This document shows, piece after piece, positions 41,492-50,209 of a stretch of 64,000 bases of DNA (position 1 is the stretch's first letter; every line of letters starts with the position of its first letter). Under the pieces are notes generated by a model that saw nothing but the letters and a program-made list of their open reading frames with translations, was not told where the DNA came from and did not search any database. The DNA is taken from assembly GCA_041821185.1 (NCBI GenBank), contig JBGUBD010000018.1, positions 1 to 64,000 of the forward strand. The letters are read 5' to 3'. The DNA is from Phycisphaerales bacterium AB-hyl4. Its GTDB lineage: Bacteria; Planctomycetota; Phycisphaerae; Phycisphaerales; Phycisphaeraceae. The position numbers were made by a program, and so were the translations under genes.

Positions 41492-43642
41492 ATGCCTAAT
41501 CAGCCTTCCACCAAATCATTGAATGGCCTGTATGCCCTTCGCCGAACGCTGCCCACCTGGTGCTTTGCCGACCGGCTGGAGGAACTGGTTCGCTTCTGTC
41601 GCGAAGCGCCTGTGGATGAAGCCGTTCTCAAGATCGACTCGGAGGAGTTTAGCCAGGGCTTACCGACTATGGCTTGGGTCGAAAGATATTTGCCTTACTT
41701 GGAACAAGCGAAGCAACGGCTGGAATCGGAAGGCGTCGCATTCTCACTCAATCCTTGGGTGACGCAAGGCCACCTGGATCGTGGGCGGGATCTGCGTACT
41801 GTGTTTCCGGAATATTGTTGGATGGTGGGCCATGACGGGGTCCAGTGTCGAGCGCAGGCGTGCCCCCGCTGTCCCCATTTCCAGCGGGATATTGTCGCGA
41901 TCTGGGAGCAGTATGCGTCCCTGAATCCCAATGTCATTTGGATTGAAGACGACATCCGCACGTTCAACCATTTGCCAGCCCGCTTTGCCTGCTTTTGCGA
42001 CGGCCACCTGCGAGCCCTTGCTGACCGGATGGATCTCGACAAGATTACACGCAACGAATTGGTGAGCCATGTGCTAGCGCCAGGCAAGCCGCATCCCTGG
42101 CGAACGGCATGGTTGGATTTGCAACGGGACAGCATGCGCGAACTCTGCAGTTTGTTGGAGCAGGCGGTACACCGGGTGTCGCCCCGGACGCGGTTGGGGC
42201 TGATGTCCAGTGGCCCGATCAATCATTGCCTCGATGGCCGCGATTGGCGGGCATTGTCCAAAACCCTTGCTGGCGACCGTGGGCCGATCTACAGCCGACC
42301 CACGCTGGGCAACTACACAGAAAAAGAATCTCAGGGGTTGTATGAAAGCGCGGCTCAGATCCTGCGGACGCGTCACGTCATGCCGGCCGGCACGATCGAG
42401 CAGACCGAAGTGGAGAACGTGCCTTTTACAGGCTATGCCAAGAGCCGGGTGTTTACCTTCATGCAGATCGCCATTTCAATCGCCAGTGGCTGCGATGGCG
42501 TCACCATGAACCTTTTCGACCACATGGGCTCGTCAATGTCCATTGACCCGCACGTTGTTCGCATGCTCAACGAAAAACGATCCTTTCTTGAAAAGCTTCG
42601 CGAAGCGGTGGGCCCGTGCTCGGTACACTCCAGCACGCGTATGGGTGTCACCGTGCTCCATCACGAACGCGCAAGCGATGACAGAACGGTCTCGACTGAC
42701 GACGATTACGCTGCCTTGATTCCGCGCGACGATTGGTTTGAAGCGGCGCTGAACAGGCTGGGCTTTCCCACCACCTTTGTCGATTCGCCACTGGTCGCGG
42801 CCGATGGGCAGATGATCGGCGCGTTCAGCGATGCTCAGATTACCAGTATGCTGAGCAGGGGCCTTTTGCTCGATGCCGTGGCAGCCCGCACGCTGCAGGA
42901 ACGCGGGTTCGGTGACCTGCTGGGCGTGGAACTACAGCCCTTGGAGACGTTGAACCATAGCCGAGTCACCGCTGCCGAGGCGTTGGTCGACCCGGCGTTC
43001 GGTGGAGAGGCGGATCGCTACCTCACACTGACTTTGCCCGATCTTTTGGGCAATGGGCGATATGCCCCGATGCAGCCGTCAGATCATGCACGGCCGGTGA
43101 GCTGGATCGTCAATCATAAACGCGAGCGCATCACGCCCATGATCACGACATACATCAATCGGCTCGGTGGGCGAGTGGCGGTCTTGGCGTTGGAGATGGC
43201 AAGCAGTTTCGGCGCTGCCTTCCTGCACCCCTATCGGCAGCAGCAGATTCAGGCGATTCTACACTGGCTTTCCGATGGCCACGTGCCAGTCGCCATTCGT
43301 GGCGGCACCTACCCATTGGTGCTTTGTACGCGTCTAGCTGACCGGATCGTGTTGACACTATTCAATCTCAGCCACGATGCATGGCCCAGCGTGGAGGGCG
43401 AGTTGGAACTGGGTGATGCCGAAGTCGGATCGCCTTATCTGCTTGACCATGTTAACAGGGCAGACAAGCCAACGATCCATTGCAAGCGCCAGGGGACGCG
43501 GTTGATGTTCACGATCGACACAACCCTCGAGTTCGGTCAGCCGATCGCCTGTGTCATTCCAATTAAATCAAAGGTAACTCTTCACCCACCTGCCACGGCT
43601 CGGCCGGGCAGCGGGGGAAGTTCATTGTGTTGCAGCAGATGA
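41492..43642 (+). CDS. Glycosidase-like protein with 3' end running into an IS66 remnant
   Basis: 716 residues, no signal peptide. The N-terminal (about 380 residues) barrel has VIWIEDDIRTFNHLPAR and MPAGTIEQTEVENVPF, whose acids may be catalytic. A trimerisation-like and a beta domain follow, as in GH42-type proteins. It is not a confident match to a named family. The final about 25 residues (KVTLHPPATARPGSG to the stop at 43642) are antisense to an IS66 transposase fragment, so the natural end was lost. Lies 123 bases after the Gfo/Idh gene in the same direction. Confidence 0.65.
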   Translation: MPNQPSTKSLNGLYALRRTLPTWCFADRLEELVRFCREAPVDEAVLKIDSEEFSQGLPTMAWVERYLPYLEQAKQRLESEGVAFSLNPWVTQGHLDRGRDLRTVFPEYCWMVGHDGVQCRAQACPRCPHFQRDIVAIWEQYASLNPNVIWIEDDIRTFNHLPARFACFCDGHLRALADRMDLDKITRNELVSHVLAPGKPHPWRTAWLDLQRDSMRELCSLLEQAVHRVSPRTRLGLMSSGPINHCLDGRDWRALSKTLAGDRGPIYSRPTLGNYTEKESQGLYESAAQILRTRHVMPAGTIEQTEVENVPFTGYAKSRVFTFMQIAISIASGCDGVTMNLFDHMGSSMSIDPHVVRMLNEKRSFLEKLREAVGPCSVHSSTRMGVTVLHHERASDDRTVSTDDDYAALIPRDDWFEAALNRLGFPTTFVDSPLVAADGQMIGAFSDAQITSMLSRGLLLDAVAARTLQERGFGDLLGVELQPLETLNHSRVTAAEALVDPAFGGEADRYLTLTLPDLLGNGRYAPMQPSDHARPVSWIVNHKRERITPMITTYINRLGGRVAVLALEMASSFGAAFLHPYRQQQIQAILHWLSDGHVPVAIRGGTYPLVLCTRLADRIVLTLFNLSHDAWPSVEGELELGDAEVGSPYLLDHVNRADKPTIHCKRQGTRLMFTIDTTLEFGQPIACVIPIKSKVTLHPPATARPGSGGSSLCCSR

Positions 43643-43800
43643 CGCAGGGCGTGAGCGAGCGTTTCCGTCGGACTCAACGCGCGTAGCTTCAACGTGCGGA
43701 ACACGCTCATCAGCACTGCCTGCGTCGCCGCACCCTTCTGCGACCGATTCGACTGGCTGTTCTTGCGTAATCGGTTCATTAACCTTTCAATTACCCACAA
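43582..43800 (-). mobile_element. IS66-family transposase 3' end remnant
   Basis: The minus strand encodes LRKNSQSNRSQKGAATQAVL, MSVFRTLKLRALSPTETL and HLLQHNELPPLP, the typical C-terminus of IS66 transposase, stopping at 43582. The rest of the element is missing. It overlaps the end of the glycosidase-like gene. Confidence 0.75.
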
Positions 43801-43898
43801 ATCGCATCCGCGGCTGGTGGGGGTCTGGCTCCGGCTTCCTACAATCTTCCGGTTGAGTGAGCACCCTCAGCAGTCCAGCTTCGACGGAGTCCCTTGGC

Positions 43899-44020
43899 AT
43901 GGATGCCTGGATTCAAGATGAAGTCAGTGCCAGCGCGTTTCCCGATCAGCGGCTGAGCAAGCGGTTCGTCAAACTCCTGGAAGACCTGTCCCAGCGCATC
44001 GGGGACCCTTCTGTCAGTTC
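43899..44020 (+). mobile_element. IS4/Tn5-type transposase N-terminus remnant
   Basis: From the ATG at 43899: MDAWIQDEVSASAFPDQRLS, KRFVKLLEDLSQRIGDPSV, matching the short DNA-binding N-terminus of Tn5/IS50-like transposases. It ends after about 40 residues and leads straight into the promoter region of the acyl-CoA ligase gene. Confidence 0.65.
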
Positions 44021-44071
44021 CGCAGGTTATATACTGTCCGCAGTCACAGTAAACCTTCCCAGAGCGATTCC

Positions 44072-45715
44072 ATGCTGCACCGAACGCACACCTATGCCGC
44101 GCTTTACGCGCAGTTCCGCTGGCCCGTGCCGGAGGTATACAACATTGGCGTCGACATTGTCGATCGCCATGCGAGCGACCCGAACAAACTGGCGCTGATC
44201 TTTGAAGACGAGGACGGCCGCGTCACCCGGTACACGTTCGCCCAAGTCAAAGAAGCCTCCGATAAGCTCGCGATGGGGCTGCGCGGGCTGGGCGTCGAGC
44301 GGGGGGATCGCGTCGGGATTCTGCTGCCTCAGTCGCCCGAGACGGCCATCGCTCATGCGGCGATTTACAAGCTCGGTGCGATCGCACTTCCGCTGTTCAC
44401 CCTGTTCGGGCCCGACGCCCTGGAGTATCGCCTCAGCGACAGCGGCGCCCGAGCCATCATCACCGATCCAACCCAACTGCCCAAGCTGATGGATGTTCGC
44501 AAGGCGTTGCCCGACCTTCGCGCAATCATCGTCACCGGCAATCACGCTCCCGCTGGCGTGCACGCATTCGATGATCTGCTCGCAGCGGCACACGGCCGCT
44601 TCACGCCCGTGCGGACCGTCGCGGACGATCCAGCGTTGATCATCTATACCTCAGGCACGACGGGGAATCCCAAGGGAGCGCTGCACGCACACCGCGTGCT
44701 GTTAGGACACCTGCCGGGGGTCGAACTGCCGCATGAGTTTTTCCCGCAGCCTGACGACCTTTTCTGGACCCCCGCTGACTGGGCGTGGATCGGCGGACTC
44801 ATCGACGGACTGCTACCCGCATGGCATCACGGCGTGCCTGTGCTCGCGCATCGCCCGCGCAAGTTTGATCCCGAGCAGGCATTTGCCCTCATGGCACGCC
44901 ACCAGGTGCGTAACACGTTCCTCCCGCCCACCGCACTCAAGCTGATGCGGCAGGTGAGCGAGCCTCGTGCCCGGTTCGACTACAAGCTACGCAGCATCGG
45001 CAGCGGCGGTGAAACGCTCGGCGGTGAGATACTCGCGTGGGGGCGGGAAACCTTCGGCTTCGACATCAACGAGTTTTACGGCCAGACGGAGTGCAATCTG
45101 GTGCTCGCCAACTGTGCAGGGCTGATGAACGTGCGCCCCGGATCGATGGGCCGGGCGGTGCCGGGACATACCGTGTCGATCATTAACGATGAAGGCGACG
45201 TGCTTCCCGATGGCGAGCACGGCCACATTGCCGTTCGCAGGCCCGACCCGGTCATGTTCCTGAACTACTGGAACAATCCGCAGGCCACGACCGAGAAGTT
45301 CATCGGCGACTGGCTCCTCACCGGAGACCTGGGGCGGCGCGACGCTGACGGTTATTTCTGGTACCTTGGCCGAACGGATGATGTGATCACCAGCGGCGGT
45401 TACCGCATCGGGCCGGCGGAGGTGGAAGACTGTCTTCTTAAGCACAAGGCGGTCGCCATGGCTGCGGTGGTCGGCAGCCCGGACGCGGCGCGTACCGAAG
45501 TGGTCAAAGCTTTTGTCGTACTGGCCGGGGATGTCCAGCCCAGCGATGCGCTGGCGGCGGAAATCCAACACCACGTCAAGACCCAACTCGCCGCTCACGA
45601 ATACCCGCGCGAGATCGAGTTCGTCTCTGAGTTGCCGATGACCACCACGGGCAAGATCATCCGTCGCGTGCTTCGCCAGCGCGAGATCGAACGCAAAGGC
45701 GTGCCCCAATCATGA
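44072..45715 (+). CDS. Acyl-CoA synthetase (AMP-forming)
   Basis: 547 residues of the ANL superfamily: P-loop YTSGTTGNPKGALHAH, GFDINEFYGQTECNLV (adenylate motif), LLTGDLGRRDADGYFWYLGR, and the C-terminal lysine in TTTGKIIRRVLR. It activates a carboxylic acid to its CoA ester; the chain length cannot be read but it resembles acetyl/medium-chain ligases (MACS). It overlaps the thiolase-like gene by 4 bases (ATGA), so the two are coupled. Confidence 0.9.
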   Translation: MLHRTHTYAALYAQFRWPVPEVYNIGVDIVDRHASDPNKLALIFEDEDGRVTRYTFAQVKEASDKLAMGLRGLGVERGDRVGILLPQSPETAIAHAAIYKLGAIALPLFTLFGPDALEYRLSDSGARAIITDPTQLPKLMDVRKALPDLRAIIVTGNHAPAGVHAFDDLLAAAHGRFTPVRTVADDPALIIYTSGTTGNPKGALHAHRVLLGHLPGVELPHEFFPQPDDLFWTPADWAWIGGLIDGLLPAWHHGVPVLAHRPRKFDPEQAFALMARHQVRNTFLPPTALKLMRQVSEPRARFDYKLRSIGSGGETLGGEILAWGRETFGFDINEFYGQTECNLVLANCAGLMNVRPGSMGRAVPGHTVSIINDEGDVLPDGEHGHIAVRRPDPVMFLNYWNNPQATTEKFIGDWLLTGDLGRRDADGYFWYLGRTDDVITSGGYRIGPAEVEDCLLKHKAVAMAAVVGSPDAARTEVVKAFVVLAGDVQPSDALAAEIQHHVKTQLAAHEYPREIEFVSELPMTTTGKIIRRVLRQREIERKGVPQS

Positions 45716-46767
45716 GCCGAAGCTACATCACCGCCGCCGCTCGCGTCGTAGACGGCCAGGGCACGCTTCAAACAGTGCATCAGCAGTGGTCTCATCTGCG
45801 CGAGCAAGGCGCGCGCCGGATCGAACTGGTGATCGATCCGCTCCACACCGGCTGGGACACCCCTGTGCAGGCGAACCACTTTCGTAGCGGCTGTGGACCG
45901 ATCGAAGCGCTCGCTCGCGCCGATGAACTCATCCGTGCAGGACGTGCGGATGCCGTGCTCATCACCGGCGAGGACAACCTTCGATCCCAGTATGCACATG
46001 ACAAGCCGCTGCGGCAGCGGTTGATGTCGATCTACGATAACTGCCCGCTTCCTCAGGCATATACGCTGCTGGCCCGTGCGTTCATGCGGCTGCACGGAAT
46101 CGGTGACGTCCGCTTCATGCAACTGGCTCACACGCTCTATGACAACTATGTGCGCACCGCACAGCGCCAAGGGCGGTACAAACCGCCGCCTCCCGCAGCG
46201 TTCGAGATGGTGACCGACCTGTTCCGAGCGGTCGACTGCGCCAACCCGGTCATCGATTTCGCGGGGGCGGTGATCGTCGCCAGCGACACGTGCTTGCGGG
46301 ATGATACACACCGGATCGCGGTGCTGGGTGTCGGCCTCGGCCAGACACGCGATGGCCCCGCTCACGTGGACGACATCGCCCGGTACGATCACCTCGCCCG
46401 TGCCTGCGTGACGGCGTACGAGCAGGCAGGCGTTGATCTCGGCGACGCGTTCCGCCGCCATCGCGCCCTGATCGAAGTCTATACCTGCTTCCCGGTCGCA
46501 CCGCTTGGCTTTCTGCTCGCTACGGGGATCGCTCGGGATGTCGCCGACATTCCCGCCGTACTCGCTTCGTATGAAATCACCGTTGCTGGCGGCATGAACA
46601 TCGGCCGGGCCCCATGGAACAATCCAGCGCTCAATGCGCTGGTGGCAATGTGTGATCGCCTGCGCGAAAACGCGATATCAGGTGTCGCTTGCCCCCGTCT
46701 GGGTGCAGTGCATGGCAACGGCGGCCTTGGCTATCGCCAAGGCGTGGCGATGCTCGGCGTGGCCTAG
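45712..46767 (+). CDS. Thiolase-like acetyl-CoA acetyltransferase (SCP2-thiolase type)
   Basis: 351 residues. It has thiolase-superfamily landmarks in weaker form: HFRSGCGPIEALARADELI (nucleophile C61), AVLITGEDNLRS, GRAPWNNPALNALVAM and the C-terminal AVHGNGGLGYRQGVAMLG replacing the usual Cys-Gly-Gly-Gly loop. It starts within the stop of the acyl-CoA ligase, so the ligase's product is probably its substrate. It is shorter than classic thiolases (about 390). Confidence 0.78.
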   Translation: MSRSYITAAARVVDGQGTLQTVHQQWSHLREQGARRIELVIDPLHTGWDTPVQANHFRSGCGPIEALARADELIRAGRADAVLITGEDNLRSQYAHDKPLRQRLMSIYDNCPLPQAYTLLARAFMRLHGIGDVRFMQLAHTLYDNYVRTAQRQGRYKPPPPAAFEMVTDLFRAVDCANPVIDFAGAVIVASDTCLRDDTHRIAVLGVGLGQTRDGPAHVDDIARYDHLARACVTAYEQAGVDLGDAFRRHRALIEVYTCFPVAPLGFLLATGIARDVADIPAVLASYEITVAGGMNIGRAPWNNPALNALVAMCDRLRENAISGVACPRLGAVHGNGGLGYRQGVAMLGVA

Positions 46768-46818
46768 TTTCCTGAGTCTGAAGGTGACACGAGGGAAGCG
46801 CGGTGCGGCTCGTCGAAA

Positions 46819-47193
46819 ATGCCTACATGCCAAATTGCCGTTGGGCCTCAAACGCGTTCCTGCCTTCGACAAGTTCGGGCGACCATTGCTGAACCAAAGC
46901 GGCAAACGGCGGCAGTGGATGAGATCGGGCCGCTGGCGGACCGGTTTCCGCGGAACGGCCGGACCGTGGCGTTCGCAGATGGCCGTCTGCACTCGTTTCG
47001 CCATTTTTTCTGCTCGATCGCCTTTCGCAGCGGCGTCGAAGAAACGACAATCATGGAATGGCTCGGGCACCACAGCAGCCAGGTGACCGCCATCTACCGG
47101 CACCTGGGCGACCGGACCGCCCGGGAACGGATCGATCGAATTCGGTTTGTTGAAAGCATGTTGCAGCGTAGCGACGTGCAGGAATCCCAGTAA
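46819..47193 (+). pseudogene. Tyrosine recombinase C-terminal fragment
   Basis: The catalytic C-terminal end of a phage-type integrase: LHSFRHFFCSIAFRSGVEE (HxxR), IMEWLGHHSSQVTAIYRHL (His and nucleophile Tyr). The first conserved Arg and all the DNA-binding domain are missing; what is upstream is not recognisable. Ends 50-130 bases before inverted repeats and a tRNA-3'-end-like site, the place where an integrase gene normally sits. Confidence 0.72.
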
Positions 47194-47235
47194 CAGGAGG
47201 CATCGAGGCAATCGATGTGAGCGTGATTGGCACAC

Positions 47236-47307
47236 GATTGGCACAATGCACTGTGCCAATCAGAAACGCCCTCGTAACCGACTGATTTTCAGCCGGTTAC
47301 GAGGGCG
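47236..47307. repeat. Two adjacent inverted repeats next to the integrase remnant
   Basis: IR1: GATTGGCACA (47236-47245) and TGTGCCAATC (47252-47261), perfect 10 bp. IR2: CGCCCTCGTAACCG (47267-47280) with CGGTTACGAGGGCG (47294-47307), perfect 14 bp around a 13-base loop. Arm-type sites or terminators of an integrated element are likely. On the minus strand IR2 is followed by TTTCT, so a terminator is also possible. Confidence 0.6.
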
Positions 47308-47318
47308 GTCCGAAGAAT

Positions 47319-47338
47319 ACGGAGAGGGGGGGATTCGA
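47319..47338 (-). other. tRNA 3'-end-like attachment remnant
   Basis: The minus strand reads TCGAATCCCCCCCTCTCCGT, the usual T-loop plus 3' acceptor half of a tRNA, but no 5' half is present. Such partial tRNA ends mark integration sites (attL/attR). It lies between the integrase remnant and the serine recombinase. Confidence 0.45.
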
Positions 47339-47543
47339 GGATGCCCTTGTCGCCAAACATGGCTCGCACCACACTTCAGCGCCCAAGTTGTTTGAGGGCA
47401 ACTGTTTGCGTCACTCTGGATGCTCCCCGTCGTTCCCCGTTGTACCCAGTTGTGAACATCGTCAACCGGGACAAAAACGGGACAACCTCAAATCGTCACC
47501 CTCTACGCTTCCCTGGCCAGCTCAGTGGACGCCGATCGCCTCG

Positions 47544-48761
47544 ATGACCACGAACACCACGCTGATGCTGCTTGTGGTCGGCATGGCGGCGCGGATCAAT
47601 CGGCCCAAGCGCGGCGCGATCTATGCCCGGCACTCCACCGGCTTTCAGAAGAGCGTGCCCGACCAAGTCCGCGAGTGTCTGGCGTGGGCCCAGGCCAACG
47701 GGATCACGGTGGCGGAAGATATGATCTTCCGCGATGAAGGTATCTCGGGTCGATCGGACAAGCGGCCGGGTCTGGAGGCCCTGATCACGGCACTGGAGCA
47801 GAACCAGGTCGATGTGGTGATTGTCCTGCAGACCAACCGCCTCTACCGCAAGCTCTACGCGATCCTGCGATTCGTCGCGGAACAGATCGTTGACTGCAAG
47901 AAGCGTCTCGTTTTTGTGTCCCAAGCGATCGACACGGACGAGGATGGGGAACGTTGGGAATACCTGCTGCCGGTGCTGGGGCTGATCGATTCGCTGCGAT
48001 CCAAGATGTCCAAGGCCAACATCCAGTCGGCCCACAAGGGGCTGCATAAAAGTCGGCGGCAGTGGGGCACGCGGACGTTTGGCTACCGGGGGCGGCCTGT
48101 CGAGGGCGTGATGACCAACCGCGGTCGCCCGGCCCAGACGTGGGCGATCGATGAGACCGAGTCCCAGTGGGTGCGGCGGATCTACGACTGGTTTGTCCGG
48201 CACGAGTTGTCGGTCGAGGAGATCGCGCGACGGCTCAACCGTGAGCTGGCGCCGCTCTCGCCCAAGTGCGTCACCGGGCAGTGGACGCGGCAGGCTGTGA
48301 TGGGGGTATTGAAAAACCCGCGTTACGTCGGCCGCTGGCCCTACGGCGCGGAAGAAACCATTTGGCAGAACCGGGCCAGCTATGGTCGGCAGGTGGCGCG
48401 CGAGATGCCGCTGGACTTGCAGGTGTTTGATGATCTACGTCTGATCGACGATGCGACGTGGGCGGCGGCGCTGCAGCACTGGTACGCGGCGCACGATCAG
48501 CCGATGCCGGATGGCCGGGTACGGCGCTCGCAGCTGACGCAGAAGCGGTTGATGCCGACGAAGGCCGAAGATCCACAGGTGATCGAAAAGGTGATGCGGT
48601 TGTTCGAAGGGGGTGTGCTCTATGGCGAGATCGCCGCGAAGCTGGGGCTTGGTCGCAACACGATTACGAAGATTATCCGTGCCTGGCACGAGGCGCAGGG
48701 GCGTGCCGTGCCCGACGGGCGGGGCCGACGAAAGCAGCTGACCCGACTCTCCAGAACGTAA
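47544..48761 (+). CDS. Large-type serine recombinase
   Basis: 405 residues. Resolvase catalytic domain: RGAIYARHSTGFQKSVPDQV with nucleophile Ser31, and VDVVIVLQTNRLYRKLYAI. Recombinase domain: WGTRTFGYRGRPVEGV, IYDWFVRHELSVEEIARRLN. No zinc-ribbon cysteines follow; instead there is a C-terminal helix-turn-helix-like GGVLYGEIAAKLGLGRNT and a motif repeated twice (MPDGRVRRSQLTQ and VPDGRGRRKQLTR). The start at 47544 is chosen as the first ATG close to the catalytic domain; the frame is open to 47388. Probably mediates integration or excision of an element. Confidence 0.82.
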   Translation: MTTNTTLMLLVVGMAARINRPKRGAIYARHSTGFQKSVPDQVRECLAWAQANGITVAEDMIFRDEGISGRSDKRPGLEALITALEQNQVDVVIVLQTNRLYRKLYAILRFVAEQIVDCKKRLVFVSQAIDTDEDGERWEYLLPVLGLIDSLRSKMSKANIQSAHKGLHKSRRQWGTRTFGYRGRPVEGVMTNRGRPAQTWAIDETESQWVRRIYDWFVRHELSVEEIARRLNRELAPLSPKCVTGQWTRQAVMGVLKNPRYVGRWPYGAEETIWQNRASYGRQVAREMPLDLQVFDDLRLIDDATWAAALQHWYAAHDQPMPDGRVRRSQLTQKRLMPTKAEDPQVIEKVMRLFEGGVLYGEIAAKLGLGRNTITKIIRAWHEAQGRAVPDGRGRRKQLTRLSRT

Positions 48762-48796
48762 AGTTGAGCGTCGGATTGACACGAGCGGTCGAGCGC

Positions 48797-49096
48797 ATGC
48801 CATCACCGATCGTATGCATCTGCAGCGGTCGGTGGTGGCAGCCAGCGCAGCCGGTGTATGAGCCGTATCGCGATGCCGTGCCCGACACACTGCCCCACAA
48901 GTTCAACCGCCTGCGCAAGTCCGCAGGCGAAACATCCGGCCGGCGCTCTGCCGACCTGGCCACGACCTGCCGCGACGCAGGCCTTTCGTCCCCTTTGTGC
49001 TTCGATGAGTTGCGTGCCGGTGAACGGCGGGTGCTCGCGGAGACGGAAACGGAAGGCTTCGCGCGGCAGGTTAGCTCACGCGCGGACGCCGAATGA
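48797..49096 (+). CDS. Hypothetical protein
   Basis: 99 residues from the ATG at 48797, following the recombinase. It has YEPYRDAVPDTLPHKFNRL and RKSAGETSGRRSADLATTC, RAGERRVLAETETEGFARQ. Basic and helical, five cysteines, no recognised family. It may be debris of the mobile element; may not be coding. Confidence 0.25.
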   Translation: MPSPIVCICSGRWWQPAQPVYEPYRDAVPDTLPHKFNRLRKSAGETSGRRSADLATTCRDAGLSSPLCFDELRAGERRVLAETETEGFARQVSSRADAE

Positions 49097-49413
49097 CTCA
49101 CGCCTTTCTCTTATGTATCAGGGATGGAGGTGAAGTCACAACGTTCGTGTTCACGGCCGGCCACAGGGACATGTGCTCGAGGCTCTGCCGCGAACTCCGG
49201 ACTCCGTCGACCGCCCCGTGGGTTACGTGGGATCCTGAGATGGCGATGATTCGCTATGGAAGCGGGTTGACACACTCCGAGGTACGCTCGACGGTAGATG
49301 GGATGGGTGACGCGGGCGATGATGCGGATCGATGGTTGAAGGCGGTATCATGCCCGCTCGTGTACCGTCGCGTTGGCGGCTGGACGAATCGTGGGGCGAG
49401 ATGAGGCGATGTT
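49097..49413. other. Intergenic, nothing recognised
   Basis: 317 bases between the recombinase region and the creatininase pseudogene. No convincing gene, repeat or promoter was seen; a TTGACA at 49266-49271 has no matching -10. Confidence 0.4.
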
Positions 49414-50190
49414 ATGAAGTGGCATGAACAGACCTGGCAGGACATCAAAGCCCTGGACAAGGCGACGCCGGTGGTGATGCCGCTGGGCTCGATCGAGCAG
49501 CACGGCCACCACCTGCCGATCTGCACGGACACGGTGCAGGTGACCGCGATCGCCGAGCGGGCCGAGGCGGCGCTGGGCGAGCGCGCGATCTTCCTGCCCA
49601 CGCTCTGACTGGGCTCGAGTCTCCATCACCTGGACTTTGCCGGCACGCTCAGCCTCAAGCCCGCGCTCTACACGCAGGTCATTCAGGACCTCGCCACGTC
49701 CGTGCTGCAGGCGGGCTTCCGCCGCCTGTTGTTTCTGAATGGTCACGGCGGCAACGAGACGCCCGCCGCGCAGGCGCTGACCGAGCTGGCCGTGGTTGAG
49801 CCGATGGCGGCCGACGCGCTGCTGGCCTTCGCGTCGTGGTGGTCGGTGGGCAAGCCGGATGCGGCGAAGCTGAGCATGCAGACGCCCGGCATCACCCACG
49901 CCTGCGAGTACGAGACGAGCCTGATGCTTCACCTTCGGCCGGAACTGGTGAAGCACAAGCTGGCCAGCGATGCGCCGACCATCATCGACAGCCCCTGGCT
50001 GCAAGGTGAAAAACGCGTCGCCCTGTTCCGCCGCTTCAGCCGCATGACCGCCACCGGCAGTCTGGGCTAGCCCACCATCGCGAGCGAGGCCAAGGGCGCT
50101 GCGTTGTTGGAGGCGGTGACGGAAGACGTCGTTGCCTTCGTGAGCGAGTTTGCCACCTGGCCGATGCCCGAAGCGCTCGGACCGAGGTGA
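49414..50190 (+). pseudogene. Creatininase-family amidohydrolase interrupted by two in-frame stops
   Basis: The frame holds a full-length (258-codon) creatininase: PLGSIEQHGHHLPICTDT (metal ligands), LGSSLHHLDFAGTLSLKP, LLFLNGHGGNETPAAQAL and ACEYETSLMLHLRPELV. TGA at 49606-49608 falls in FLPTL-stop-LGSS, where the family has Trp (TGG). TAG at 50068-50070 falls in TGSLG-stop-PTIAS. There are no frameshifts or gaps, so decay is recent or the stops are read through. The family hydrolyses creatinine-like amides in the cytosol. Called pseudogene. Confidence 0.8.
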
Positions 50191-50209
50191 GGCATCGCGT
50201 CGCATCGCG

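Noticed and set aside
49093..49404. 103-codon plus-strand frame before the creatininase
   Set aside because: No ribosome site, no family features, and uneven composition; left as intergenic.
49606..49608. TGA in the creatininase read as selenocysteine or recoded tryptophan
   Set aside because: No SECIS-like hairpin is evident next to it, the family needs Trp not Cys here, and TGA is an ordinary stop in neighbouring genes.
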